DNA of 64,000 nucleotides from Balamuthia mandrillaris (GCA_031835245.1 JAVKOQ010000008.1:248001-312000), one strand, 5' to 3'. Positions 44,087 through 55,219 are shown, counted from the first letter of the stretch. Notes: generated from the letters alone by a model not told the origin. Program-made: numbers and translations.

Positions 44087-46490
44087 ATGGATATTGACAC
44101 CAGAAAGCGACTAAGCAGCCTTATCTCAAAAGCAGTCAGGACCGAGGGAAATACTGTTGACCCCCCGCTTTGGAAGGTACCATTCTCGAGGTGAATAATA
44201 GGCTCTGGCTGACTTGCTGTTTGTATTGCAGGAAATCAAGGGCATAGTCCGCCAGTCCAATCACAACGTTGAGGGTGCGTATCAATTCCTCTTTCAACAT
44301 CTCAAGGCCAATCATGCCCAGGTAGGTCAAAACACTTGAAAGTTTTCTTTGCTTAACAATGTTTAATTGGAGCACCATCTCTTTCAAGGTTCGCCTTACC
44401 TGCGTGTTGCTGATCCACGAGCTTTTTCTTCGCTCCAAACACTTTCGATTGCTCCTTGTAAAAAATCTAAAGCCCTTTGTGGAGTTGTCAGTTGGACCTC
44501 GAGTAACTCATCCCTTACCACCACCACTGGATGTCGCAGAACAACTGCGCAGGAAAGGCTTAGAATGTATTGAAGAGTGGCATGAGAAACACGGAGCATT
44601 TTACAAAGAGCTTAGGGTGACCTTTCAATATCTTCACCATTCCCTGAAGCTTAAGTTTCCAAACGTTCGAGCAGAAAATGAGCTTCGCTTACGACGAGAA
44701 CAAGAACGCAAGGTTTGATTTGATGAACGTATATTCCTTGATCCTTTTGTGTTGATTTCTTATCCCCAACAGGAGCGGACGCAACAGATTTTGAGAGTCA
44801 AGTTTGTACAAACTCTCAAAGAACTTGAAGAGTTCGAGGCGGATATTCTTCACAATCTGGCCGAAATGGAGAATTGTCTTGAGTTAGCGTCGTCGTCTCA
44901 TCCTCAGGCACCAGTTCCACTTTTGTTAAACCAAGCAACACTAGAAAAAAAAGACCAGGACGAAAAGAGAAGCGTAAAAGGAAAGGAAAAAGAAAAAGAA
45001 GAACTGCTCGAAACAAGCAAAGAATACAAAGAAGAAGAAACGTATAAACATGAGAACAAAGAAGAAAACGAAGACACTGATTGGATGGCAGAGTGGGTTT
45101 GGGAAGAGGGACTTTTGGAATCACACACACGCGATACGGAAAAAGAAGACAAGACAGAAGATAGTGACATTGAATCGGAAGAGGAGATACTAGTACACTC
45201 GAATTCATCTACTTTCCAGCCAGGCACCCTCCCCACCATTCAAAGTCAAGGACTGGGCGGTTCCTTATATCAGTTAGATCTTAAGGTTGACAAGAAGCTC
45301 GACCTTATTGATAGCAATCACGTTCTATTTTCAACATTGCACAATAGCCTCAAACTCATTAACAATAGACACCTGCAACTCGTTACAAAGTGGAAAGATG
45401 TACTCCTACGGTTAGAAGTCAGCACTAGTGATGAAGGAGAGCGTATTGATGGTACCTCTACATTACTTACGCACCATCTGCAACAAAGATTGTTACAGAA
45501 GGTTGTGGATTTGTGCAACAGAATGCATGAAGTAAAGAAGCAGTGTAATGTAATTGGAATTAGAGAAAACACAGAAGAAACAAAGGGCAGTGAAATTGAA
45601 GGGGATGAAGAAGGCAACAATGACCAGGTAGTTGAGTTTGAAAAAGTGAATATAAAAGAAGGTTATGAAAAAGACGTTGATACAACATTTCTCGTTCCAC
45701 CAAGCCGAAGCAACACAACCTACAAGCAATCTACAAAACTACAAATAGCCCGGCAACAGCAAATCAACAAAACCAACGAGTATATTAAAAAAATGAACCA
45801 TCAACGACAGCTTCAACAAACCATTGCAAAGGAAACAGCCACAGTCCATGAAAACACTTATAAACCCTATTGGGAAAGGTCATTTTTATACTCCCTCTTT
45901 CTTTTTCATTTGTTTTCCTAAAAGTCAGTTTAACAGACCAAAGGAGGCTCAAGTTATTTCAAGGGAAATTCCTGAAACTGAGTCTAGGGAAGATATGCTA
46001 AAAAGAGCTCCTATAATGCCATTACAACCTTTTCTTTTATTTTGGGGAAAAGATGAAGTAGAATTAAACCGAAGTGGCATAGAAAGGTCTCACCGATTTT
46101 TAGGCAATGCAGCAAATGGAATTGTAACAACAAAAAAGGTAGACTTTATGTCAATGAGAATGGATATTTATAAGACTCCTGTGGAACCTGTAAAGTGGGT
46201 TTGTATTTTTTATTTATTTGTTAATTCTCTCTAATATCTTTTTTTACAAGATCTGCCGTGCTCCATTGTCTGATGGAACTCTATGTCAACGAAAAGATCG
46301 TCATACTTGTCCATTTCATGGCTCTATTATTGCCAGAGATAAGAAAGGCAATCCTTCAGAATCAAACTTACAAACATCTAAGCTTGACTTAACTCCAGCA
46401 CAAGTATTATTAAAACAAAAAAGAAAAGCTCAAGATAAAATGAAAAAACAAACCAACAAAAAAAAGCCCAAGTTTCAACACAAAAGATAA
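44087..46490 (+). CDS. UVSSA, transcription-coupled nucleotide excision repair factor
   Basis: Multi-exon gene starting [20 protein letters not shown]. The N-terminal VHS-like domain includes [40 protein letters not shown] and [20 protein letters not shown], then [20 protein letters not shown], all close to UVSSA. A long Glu/Lys-rich middle follows (44749-45900). The C-terminal domain has [15 protein letters not shown] and the Cys/His motif [34 protein letters not shown], the conserved DUF2043-type end. UVSSA binds stalled RNA polymerase II with CSA/CSB and brings in TFIIH and USP7. Exon borders: about 44087-44177, 44232-44321, 44390-44711, 44773-45877, 45943-46196 and 46252-46490. It marks the left edge of the repeat island. 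Confidence 0.88.
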
Positions 46491-46730
46491 AATAAACTAT
46501 TGAAAGATAAATAGAAAGAAAATATAAATAAAACTTTTGCTATCTATCACTCATTATGAAAAAAGCATACTATTATACCACTCTCCCATAATAACCATCC
46601 CTATCTCTCCTTGTATATATTTCTTTCTTTTATTCTATTAAAGGTCTTTTTCTTGTACACAACAAGTTAATATCCAATGAGTTGTTTCCTCACCAGCAGT
46701 CTTCAAATCATTAATACTCAATAGTTGAAG
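46491..46730. other. AT-rich 3' flank of UVSSA
   Basis: No gene. Base composition falls sharply to AT-rich here and stays so until about 49 kb, unlike the gene-bearing DNA on both sides. Confidence 0.5.
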
Positions 46731-47100
46731 TAATAAGAAGTTTATTTGCTTTGAGAGCAACCAATCTATACCTAAGCCATACATAAAAAGTAAGCATTGT
46801 ATATACTAAGTGAATACTTCTCTTCTTAATCCTCAGTGCCTTCCCATTAGTTAACTAGAACAAATGAAAGGTGTTGAATGAGCATTTTGACTAGCTTTGT
46901 CTCATAATAATTATTATATATATAATTATATATAATAATATAATTATCCTCTTCTTTCCTCTTTTCTTTTTCCTATTTCACATCAGGAAAGCAAAAGAAT
47001 TTCCATACTTCCAACTGGCTTTTGCTGTCCAAAATTCATTTATAACTTTGCTTGCATTGTTCTATCCCTTGTGCTTTGTTTCTTTCCATTTGACAAAGTG
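46731..47100 (-). repeat. 5'-truncated LINE copy (3' end and tail), degenerate
   Basis: It aligns with the 3' UTR and ORF2 end of the long LINE at 49.7-50.2 kb: AGAAGTTTATTTGCTTTGAG, then GAAAGGTGTTGAATGAGC and the ORF2 end with CCATACTTCCAACTGGC. A TA-rich expansion (46905-46940) interrupts it. Confidence 0.75.
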
Positions 47101-47399
47101 AATATCAAAGAAAAACCTAATCAAAGAAAAGGGCAAATAAAGTCTTTTTCAACCTTTTGTACCCTTTACTACCTGCAACCTTTTTCAATAAACAGCTGCC
47201 CTCTTTGCCATGCGTGTTTGGCCAGCTCTTTGCTGAGGAATTTGGCCAACTCACTATGTAACCTCCTTCACAATTTGAGTTTGGCCAGCTCATCACTCTC
47301 TGTCACTGTGACTTCTTCAATAACCAGTTAATCTCCTTGTCATTTAAGTTTGGCTAACTCACAGCTTTGTTTCATTGTGACCTTTTCAACATCAGGCCT

Positions 47400-47585
47400 A
47401 AGATAGATATACACCGGAGAAAAAAGGTTAGAAAGAAATAGCAAACTTTCTTTAAACCAACTAATTCATGAAAATATACTCTTTAAACTTAGTAGAAGTG
47501 TATAGATTGCTATGAGAGGAAAAAAGAAAGGTTAGAAGGAAATAGCAAATTCTTCTGCAAACCAACTTAACTTCAAACACAGTAC
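47400..47585. repeat. two tandem copies of an interspersed repeat (also at 57000-57110)
   Basis: Both contain GGTTAGAAAGAAATAGCAAA-like sequence followed by CAAACCAACT; a third copy is at about 57001-57110. Function and boundaries are unknown. The preceding 47101-47400 also shows short near-repeats around TTTGGCCAGCTC. Confidence 0.6.
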
Positions 47586-47639
47586 AAACAAAAAAAAGAA
47601 TTTTTTTTGCTTTTCACATAGATTATATGGATAAAAATC

Positions 47640-48030
47640 TTTAGTAGTAGTAATAAAAAGTTTATTTGCTCTGAGAGCAACACCAATCTATACATAAAAA
47701 GTAAGCATTGTACATAGTGTACTCTTACTTCTCTTACTCCCTCATCCTTGATGCCTTTCCAATTGTTATGATAGTTCACAAGTGAAAGGTGTTGAATGAG
47801 CTTTCAGACTAACTTTATACCATCTAGCTATCCTTTTCTTTCTCTTTTCCTTTCTTCCCTTTTCCTTACTTTTTATGTTACTTCCAAAGATTGATAAAAT
47901 GCAGAATAACTTCCATGTTTCACATCTACTTGCTCTTGCTGCTCGTAATCTCCAGACTGATGGTATCCAACTTTTACTGTTGATTAAAGTTAGCTTTCTG
48001 GATGGTTCTCTGCTTGCCATTGCCCTTTGC
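47640..48030 (-). repeat. 5'-truncated LINE copy with (TAC)n-type 3' tail
   Basis: On the plus strand it starts TAGTAGTAGTAATAAAAAG, then TTTATTTGCTCTGAGAGC, and continues to a degenerate ORF2 end (about 47900). On the minus strand the 3' end is ...CTTTTTATTACTACTACTA. Confidence 0.8.
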
Positions 48031-48374
48031 TTTGTTTACTTACCTTCTTTCTGATCTTTCATCCTATGCAGTAATTTCACTGTCACAAAGGTAAGTAAGT
48101 AGGTATGTTTTCATTGTGTAGAGTTGGTTTGTAAGAGAGTTTGAAATTTCTTTCTGATCTTTTATAAGAAAGTTCATCTGCATCAGTATAGCAAGCAGAG
48201 AACCATCCAGAAAGCTAACTTTAATCAGTAGAAGGTTGGTTGCCGTCAAACAACAACCTTGGTTTGGTGCCATCATTACTCCTTTTTGTTAAGTCTCTTC
48301 CTTTGTTGGGTTGTTTTTTTTGTTATTTATTGAGTTGTGTTGACATGACCTAGGAACACAATAACGCTATTTAT

Positions 48375-49310
48375 ACATTATGTTGACATGTGTTAAAATG
48401 TATAACTGTCCTGCACAAAAGTTGCTTCTTGCACAGATTGGTGGGCTGATGCTCGAAGGATGGAAGAAAGCAGGGCAAGAAGAATAAGAGGGAATGTATG
48501 AGCGAAAATAGACCATAACAACAATAGCCAGCTGATGGTGCTGAATGCTATATGAGAGGGAGAGGAAGAGAGAGAGAGAGAGGAACAGGGAGAGGGAGAG
48601 GGGAGAGGGAAAGAGAGGAACCTACTTGCAAGCAAGGTGCATTCCCTATTACAAGTTATGAGACTACTGGGGTGATTCACATTATATTAGTGTGAGAGAG
48701 AGAAAAGAGCAAGAGAGTTCCTACCACAGTAATAGAAGGTGGCGAGTAAAGCAGAAAAGCCATCATTCCACCTTTACACTTTTCCAACTTCTCTCAACAA
48801 AACATGAACCAGGTGCATCAAGGAAAAGCAAGATGGCAGTCCCTCTGAACTACTTCACTCCAGTTCAATTCGCCCCACCTGTTGTGTACCAGGAGAACAA
48901 AAGGAGGGAGGAAGTGGCAGATGGTGGCACTCTCTTGAGCCTTTCTTTTGACAGAGTGTTTAACAGCAGCAAACACCCCCTGCTGCCTCACCTTTCCCCT
49001 CTCACTGTTGCTCACAAAGAGAACAGCAAGAAAGAAAAGAGAGGAGAGAGGTGGAAGCAGAAGGCCAGCGAGAAAGAAAGGAGGAAAAGGCCAAGGAGAA
49101 CAAGAGCTACGGACACTGTGTGTCATACTTTTGGGAGGCAACAACCGCAAAAGAGGAAGGAGAAGCAGGACATAAATATTACATACTTGAGGGTTCCTTC
49201 ATTGTTGACAAAAAATACCTAAATCGTAATAAGGAAGAAGAACCTAGGGTAAGGGACTGTGCTTGCTCTCACTCTTCTGCAGTTTAACTCCCTCTTCTTC
49301 TGCCACAGCA
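48375..49310 (+). repeat. interspersed repeat family B, longest copy, with a possible ORF
   Basis: Related copies: 57140-57765 (plus) and 59690-60430 (minus). The best conserved block reads CATCAAGGAAAAGCAAGATG then GCAGTCCCTCTGAACTAC. An ATG at 48830 opens a frame MAVPLNYFTPVQFAPPVVYQ of about 130 residues with a strongly basic second half, which is disrupted in the other copies. The left part contains purine-rich GGGAGAGG tracts. I cannot place it in a known family. Confidence 0.55.
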
Positions 49311-50037
49311 CAGAAAAAACCAACACAGATAACAAAGAAGAAAAGACACTCATGTAATGCCTTATCCTATGGTCTTTGGATGAAGGTGATGAAGTGACTA
49401 CAGGCCTTTATCCAAAGACTGTTACGGACAGATGGAAAGACTTCTTAGTGGCTTTTGCTGTCCTTGAACAGGCTAGCTCTTGGCATTCTGGTGCTGGCAG
49501 GACACAACCATACCTTCATAACGTCCTCTGAGGAACCAGCAGACAGTTAAACAGGCCTCCTATGCTGGTCACCAGTTGATGCATAGGTGTTGAGCTATGT
49601 GCAGCTTTCTTCCCAATGAATGATATGGACCATACTGATTCAAGAGAACAGTCAGCTGTGAAGAAGATGAAGACCAACAGACACTTTGTGAACAATGGCC
49701 ACTACTTTGGATAGGTATTTGCAAACTTGCTCAAGTGATGTTTGAGGTAGTTGTAATAAGAAGTTTATTTGCTCTGAGAGCAATACCAATCTATACATAA
49801 AAAGTAGTAGTAGTAGTAATAAAAAGTTTATTTGCTCTGAGAGCAACACCAATCTATACATAAAAAGTAAGCCTTGTACATACATAGTGTACTCTTACTT
49901 TTCTTACTCCCTCATCCTCAATGCCTTCCCAATTGTTACTCAATTCACAAGTGAAAGGTGTTGAATGAGATTTCAGACCAACTTTGTATCATCTAGCTAT
50001 CCTTTTCTTTCCCTTTCCTTTTTCCTCTTTTCCTTGC

Positions 50038-53000
50038 TTACATTACTTCCAAAGACTGATAAAATGCAGAAGAACTTCCATGCTTCCAACTTGCTCTTGC
50101 TGCCCATAATCTCCACACTCGTTTACAACTTTGCTTACATTGTTCCATCTCTTGAGCTCTGTTACATTTCTTTCCACTTGACAGGAGCTTTGTTGTACAG
50201 TCTTCAATAATCAGCTTTCTGACTTGTTCTTCACTTCCATTGTCCACACTCCAGATTCTAAAGCGATCTTCCCAAAGGTTAGGACACCTTAACAGGAAGT
50301 GTTCTGCTGTTTCTTCCTCAGCATCACATGCAGGGCACTTGCTATCCACCTCAGACTGCTGAATGGATCCCCACTTTTTTCCAATAGGCAGTCCCCCACA
50401 GCGAATAGCATTCATCAAACGTTCTTTCCTTGGGTTGGTAATCACTAAGCTCCGTTGTTGTCCAACCAAACATCTTCCATTTGTCAAGAAGTTATGCCAT
50501 AGCCATGCTCTTGTTCCTCTTTCTCCTTCAGCTGCATACTCCATCTTGGCTACTCGAGTTAAGGCCCTCATCCTCATGGCTTTCTTTTCAACAACTGTCG
50601 TTCCGTCACCTCCCTCACCTTCATTCTTCTCCCCTTCCTCTTCACTTGCTTGGCTTACCTCTTCAAGTAGCTCAAAGTGGCCATCTTGCCTCTCAGCATG
50701 ATGAATTACTGCTTGTCTTTCCAACTCACAGTAGGCCTTGATGGTCAACCAGCCCAATTCTGCTCTACAAACCCCCGCCACAGTCCTTCGATGAACTTGC
50801 AATACACTTCTTGCTGTCTCATTCCACACTGCTTCGATCTTCTTCCACCATGATTTGGAAAGCTCTGTCATACATAATCCATATGACAAGGTAGACTTGA
50901 CAATAGCCTCTGCAGCAATCTGGGCAGTGCGTGTACCAAGGCCTTGGGCAATGGCTCCCCGCTGCCTAAGGCGGTAGAGGGCTTGCTTGGCCTTGGTGAT
51001 CCTCTCCTTGGCATGAGTTGTCCATTCCCCACTTTCTTCAAACCACAGTCCCAGGTACTTGGCCTCCTTCACCCGTTTCACAGCCTCCCCCTTCAGTCTC
51101 CACTCTTGAAAATGAGCCTTCTTTCCTTGTACTAGCACCACTGATTTCTTTGCATTGAACTGAAGTCCCAGAGCATTCACTGCCTCCACTGCTACATTCA
51201 ATCTTCTCTGAAGCTCAAATGGGTCGCTGGCCACCACTGCCAAGTCATCTGCAAACAACAAGCAAACATTCCTTGCTTTATCTCCTCTTTCCTTCTCCTC
51301 TGCAGCTTGTAGCTTTCTTGCCACCACATCAATGTATACATTGAACAAGAATGGAGACAAAACTCCTCCTTGCTTAACTCCTCTTTCCACCAGAAATTCC
51401 TCTGAAAGCTGCCCATTCATGCGAATAACACTCGTCATACCATGGTACCCCTCTGTAATGATACCCACTGCTGCCTCTTCTGCTCCTCTTTTGCGTAATG
51501 TCCTTGCCAGTATGTCATGGTCAAGCATGTCATATGCCTTGCTGATATCCAACAGAGCAATATAGGTACGTTCTTTGCTTCTCTTCATCAGGCATTTCTT
51601 CAACCGCCACACCTGATCCATGACTCCCCTTCCTTTTCTAAATCCACCCTGGCAATTACTTATCCACCCTTGCTCTCTTGCTTGTATGTTCAATTGTACC
51701 AAGATAGCTCCTTCAAACACCTTGGCTGCATTGCATAGGAGAGTAATACCTCTATAGTTTGCTGGATTCTGGGAATCTCCTGCCTTATGCAAGGGAATAA
51801 CCACCCCCTGTTTCCACTCCTTGGGGAATATGCCTTGGTTCTCAATGGCCTTGATCAGCGTCCAAGTTGCATCTTGCACATGTTTACCTCCATACTTCAT
51901 CATTTCCCCATCAATATTGTCCACCCCAGCTGCTTTGCCCACCCTCAATCTTTTCCTCCATGCAAGATTAAAACTCTCCTTCTTAAGCCAGTTACTACCA
52001 GACCAAGGCAGTCCTTCTGGACCTGCTTCCTCTCGATGCAAGCTCCCAATGGAAGAATCCTTCCTTCCCAGCTTTGCCCAATGTTCCTTGAAGGCTGCCG
52101 TGCTACCGTGGTGCTCCCTAACTGCTTTGGGCTCTGCTCTACGCTTTGCCACTATCCTCCACATGTTGCCGATCCATTTCTGCATTTCCTTGATGTTCTC
52201 TTGTCTTTTCCACTTCATCCAGTCCCATTTGTTGGCTCTCCACAGCTTCACAAACCTTTTCCTGAGTTCCACAAATTCCTCTCTGGCCTTTCCATCATTC
52301 TTTCCTTCTCTTAGCCACTGAGCATGGGCTATCACTACCTGCTTGTTCAAGGATGTTAACTCTGCTGTCCACCATGGCTTCCTTGCCCTGCTCGTTGTTG
52401 CTCCTATCAGTCTCCTTTCTCTACCAAACCATCTCATTGCACAATCCCACAATCCTTTTTTCCACTTGCTCCAAAGATCTTCAACAGTAGCTGTTCCCTC
52501 CCGTGTTTTCTTGACCATGGCCTTCCATTCCTCTCCTTTGAAGAAACGCTTGCCCCCGCGTTTGTACTCCCTCCACCTCCTCTTGCGATCTTCCTCCGAG
52601 TAGGACTTCCACTTCCATCGTTCCATCCAAACCCCGCCACAATTATCTGCTGGGTCCTTCAACTCGACTACCAGTGGTCGATGATCGGTCCAAGCTTGCC
52701 ATCTGTCACCAACTACCTTGCCCGTCCATCTCCATGCTACCACATAGTCCACAATGCTCTTTCGTTTTCCAGCTCTCCATGTAAATACTGGCGCTTCCTC
52801 TTCGCGCTGAGGCAACGAGAGGGCCAGCCTTTTGAAAGCCTCCACCAACACCTTTCCTCTCGTGTTGTAAGTAGATTCACCTCTACCATTCCATCCCTTT
52901 CCAACCCTGGCGTTCCAATCACCTCCAATAATCAGGGGTCTTCCTTCCTTGACCACGGCCAGGATTCTTTTCTCAATCGCAGCCAAGGTGACCTTAAAGT

Positions 53001-53343
53001 TGTCCACGGTACCTCCTGGAGGGAGATACACTATACCGATTATAAAGATGCAACCCTGTCCCGCCAGTTCCACCCAAGTGGAGTTGGGTGTTCGCCACTC
53101 TTTCCTTTCTCCGATGTTCCCCTTGAAGCCCTCTCGAACAAAGAAACCTGCGCCACCCCTTCCATAGCCACTCCTCCCTGGAGCAGCCCCTCCCCCCATC
53201 CACCGATACCCCTCCAATCGAGGGGCAACCATCCTCCTATGTTCGCACACTCCAATAATGTCAAATTGCTTACTGTCAGCCCAACAGCTGACCAATTCCT
53301 CTTGTCCCCAGCCCCTAGAGTTGACAAACGCTACTGAAGTCAT
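50038..53343 (-). CDS. LINE ORF2: apurinic endonuclease plus reverse transcriptase
   Basis: 1101 residues. The endonuclease part has FVNSRGWGQEEL, IIGVCEHRRM, GIVYLPPGG, IIGGDWNARVG, KSIVDYVV and WTDHRPLVVEL, an APE-type exonuclease-endonuclease-phosphatase fold with the catalytic D/N/H residues. The reverse transcriptase part has NYRGITLLCNAAKVFE, GFRKGRGVMDQV, ALLDISKAYDMLDHDIL, GVKQGGVLSPFLFNVYID and LLFADDLAVVA (the FADD active site). A C-terminal CPACDAEEETAEHFLLRCPN gives a zinc-knuckle-like motif. It nicks target DNA and primes reverse transcription. Its start overlaps the ORF1 stop as ATGA. Confidence 0.93.
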   Translation of the reverse strand: MTSVAFVNSRGWGQEELVSCWADSKQFDIIGVCEHRRMVAPRLEGYRWMGGGAAPGRSGYGRGGAGFFVREGFKGNIGERKEWRTPNSTWVELAGQGCIFIIGIVYLPPGGTVDNFKVTLAAIEKRILAVVKEGRPLIIGGDWNARVGKGWNGRGESTYNTRGKVLVEAFKRLALSLPQREEEAPVFTWRAGKRKSIVDYVVAWRWTGKVVGDRWQAWTDHRPLVVELKDPADNCGGVWMERWKWKSYSEEDRKRRWREYKRGGKRFFKGEEWKAMVKKTREGTATVEDLWSKWKKGLWDCAMRWFGRERRLIGATTSRARKPWWTAELTSLNKQVVIAHAQWLREGKNDGKAREEFVELRKRFVKLWRANKWDWMKWKRQENIKEMQKWIGNMWRIVAKRRAEPKAVREHHGSTAAFKEHWAKLGRKDSSIGSLHREEAGPEGLPWSGSNWLKKESFNLAWRKRLRVGKAAGVDNIDGEMMKYGGKHVQDATWTLIKAIENQGIFPKEWKQGVVIPLHKAGDSQNPANYRGITLLCNAAKVFEGAILVQLNIQAREQGWISNCQGGFRKGRGVMDQVWRLKKCLMKRSKERTYIALLDISKAYDMLDHDILARTLRKRGAEEAAVGIITEGYHGMTSVIRMNGQLSEEFLVERGVKQGGVLSPFLFNVYIDVVARKLQAAEEKERGDKARNVCLLFADDLAVVASDPFELQRRLNVAVEAVNALGLQFNAKKSVVLVQGKKAHFQEWRLKGEAVKRVKEAKYLGLWFEESGEWTTHAKERITKAKQALYRLRQRGAIAQGLGTRTAQIAAEAIVKSTLSYGLCMTELSKSWWKKIEAVWNETARSVLQVHRRTVAGVCRAELGWLTIKAYCELERQAVIHHAERQDGHFELLEEVSQASEEEGEKNEGEGGDGTTVVEKKAMRMRALTRVAKMEYAAEGERGTRAWLWHNFLTNGRCLVGQQRSLVITNPRKERLMNAIRCGGLPIGKKWGSIQQSEVDSKCPACDAEEETAEHFLLRCPNLWEDRFRIWSVDNGSEEQVRKLIIEDCTTKLLSSGKKCNRAQEMEQCKQSCKRVWRLWAARASWKHGSSSAFYQSLEVM

Positions 53344-54458
53344 TGGGTCTCCTCTCCTTCCTCCTCCACAATGTCAGACCAGTTGGCAGCACCATGATAC
53401 TCCTCCTCAGCCAGCGCGATGCTTGAGAGTTCCAAACAGCTGTCCAAGGCCACTGTTCCAACATTCTCCTCCTTTTCCTTCTTCTTCTCCATCTTTCTTT
53501 GCTCTTTAGGCTTCCACAGCGGTTTACCTTCATTCTTGGCTTCTTCAATTCGGGCTTTGCCCACCCACCAGCGGGTAAAAGCATACAGCCTGGCTCTTTC
53601 CGCAATAATGTCTTCGGCAGCCTGGGCCGTCTCCAAAGTAACTCCCCAATGCTGCGTGCCATTCTTCTCTCCTACTTTCCACACTCCAACGTGCTTGAGC
53701 CCCAGCTCGAAGATCCTCTCGCATACTTTTTCCTTCTTAAGGTCCTTACCGCTCACCACAATCGATCTGCCGTCCACAGCCCCTACCTTGGAGTAGGGAC
53801 TGGCAAAGCCATACTTTGGTTTTACTGTAGACCAATAGTTCGGGTCGGTTACTGTATCTTTGGTCCACGTCCTCCTGTATATGTTGGAGTTATCCTGCCA
53901 ACATATCCCTTGTTCCTTTGCCATTTCTTCCTTCCAGTATTCCAAGCTTGGCGCGCTGCCCGTAGTTGCCGTTGGAGGGAAATTCCTTTCCGCAGTAATC
54001 ATATCACACCGCGGAGCTGATCCGACCACCTCCGCGTAAGACCGTTGGGAACCCAGAGTAAGGCCGCCTTTGGTACTATTTGCACTTCCTTTTTCCACCA
54101 TAAGATTATTGATCTCCTTGTCGAGGGATTCAATCAGGTCCCTGAATCGTATAATCACTGCGAGTGAGAGTACGCCTGCCTCGGAGAGCTTACCACACTC
54201 GTGAGAAACACGGCTAATACAATCAAACAGCAGCGCCACTTGACTATTGGTTCGCTCCTTAACGCCGTCTGCACTGACTGAGTCCGAATCAATCTTCCCC
54301 TTGGGCACAACACTTGTCCCTTCCTCTCGGCGGGGCGAATCCGCTACCGAGTTACACTGATCCGCTGCCCCTCTGTCGTCCTCCTCCTTTTGGTTCACCC
54401 TGGGAGAAGGAATCTTGACTGTGGTAGTGTTCAGGTGCCCATACTTTTCCACCGCCAA
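53340..54458 (-). CDS. LINE ORF1 protein
   Basis: 372 residues from MAVEKYGHLNTTTVKIPSPR to NWSDIVEEEGEETQ. The middle part has SQVALLFDCISRVSHECGKL and IIRFRDLIESLDKEINNLMV, a possible coiled coil. The later part (YSKVGAVDGRSIVVSGKDLK, RIFELGLKHVGVWKVGEKNG, ARLYAFTRWWVGKARIEEAK) resembles a small RNA-binding fold followed by a basic segment. The TGA stop shares bases with the ORF2 ATG (ATGA), suggesting ORF2 is made by termination and reinitiation. The frame may extend further upstream, where other reading frames hold related sequence. Confidence 0.82.
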   Translation of the reverse strand: MAVEKYGHLNTTTVKIPSPRVNQKEEDDRGAADQCNSVADSPRREEGTSVVPKGKIDSDSVSADGVKERTNSQVALLFDCISRVSHECGKLSEAGVLSLAVIIRFRDLIESLDKEINNLMVEKGSANSTKGGLTLGSQRSYAEVVGSAPRCDMITAERNFPPTATTGSAPSLEYWKEEMAKEQGICWQDNSNIYRRTWTKDTVTDPNYWSTVKPKYGFASPYSKVGAVDGRSIVVSGKDLKKEKVCERIFELGLKHVGVWKVGEKNGTQHWGVTLETAQAAEDIIAERARLYAFTRWWVGKARIEEAKNEGKPLWKPKEQRKMEKKKEKEENVGTVALDSCLELSSIALAEEEYHGAANWSDIVEEEGEETQ

Positions 54459-54739
54459 CTTGAACGCTTCCTCCAGAAACTGATTTAGCTTGTCCCCTTT
54501 GACAAAACACTCGGGGATCTTTGCCTCTTATTGCACAGCTTGCAAAGCGGGCTTCCACGAACGATTACCGTTTAGGGTCCCCAGTCTAAGACGTTCCTTC
54601 ATGGCCAGATCCACCCATCGACGTAGGACCTGTTCCCTCTCCTGACTGTCAATCAATTCAGTGCTCTTGCGTGGCAGAGTCCTATTTTTCCGCATTTTTC
54701 CTACCGATGTTTGAGGTAATTAGTCAAACATTCCCTCAA

Positions 54740-54949
54740 TCAGTGGTGATGGCGATGGTGATGGTGATGGTGATGGTGATGGCAATGATGTGTTGCTGCT
54801 GTGACTACCTGCCAAGGAGCAGCACTTCTCCTTGATGGAGTGAACAATATCTTGGCAGGCCTCGTGGCAATCACCACAGGGGACATCAGGAAGCATCATT
54901 GGATGTATGTTATTTCTATTTCCTTCATTGGGCTTGTATTCTCTCATCC

Positions 54950-54990
<41 letters not shown>

Positions 54991-55200
54991 ATGACCATCT
55001 CTCTTTCTCGTGACAGAACAAGAAAAGAACAATGACAACAACAACAGCAATAGCAATGACATTGATGACAGCAAGGACAATGCCAATGGCAATGACAACA
55101 ACAATGGCAATGACAAGGGCAACAGCAATGACAACGATAATTCCAAGATGACAAGGGCAATGGCAATGACAACAAAGGCAAGAGCAATGGCAATAGTGCA
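54740..55200. repeat. simple-repeat cluster: (GGTGAT)n, CT tract, (AATGACAAC)n
   Basis: A (GATGGT)n array at 54745-54785, a CT tract at 54953-54988, and a degenerate AATGACAACAACAA array at 55026-55195. No gene is recognised. Confidence 0.85.
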
Positions 55201-55219
55201 TGGTTGTGTTTGTGTGTGC

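Larger units (their letters stand above)
49752..54715 (-). mobile_element. near full-length LINE (non-LTR retrotransposon) with ORF1 and ORF2
   Basis: It has ORF1 (53340-54458), ORF2 (50038-53343) and a 3' UTR ending in a duplicated 57-bp terminal unit (49752-49808 and from 49817) separated by a (TAC)n-type tail. The 5' limit is approximate. Both long frames are open, so it looks recently active. At least five other LINE fragments of this family lie in the window (46.7, 47.6, 55.4-56.5 with 57.8, 58.7 and 59.0 kb). Confidence 0.88.

Noticed and set aside
50363-53337. Several plus-strand frames of 60-218 codons opposite LINE ORF2
   Set aside because: Antisense shadows of the reverse transcriptase frame; no domain is recognised.
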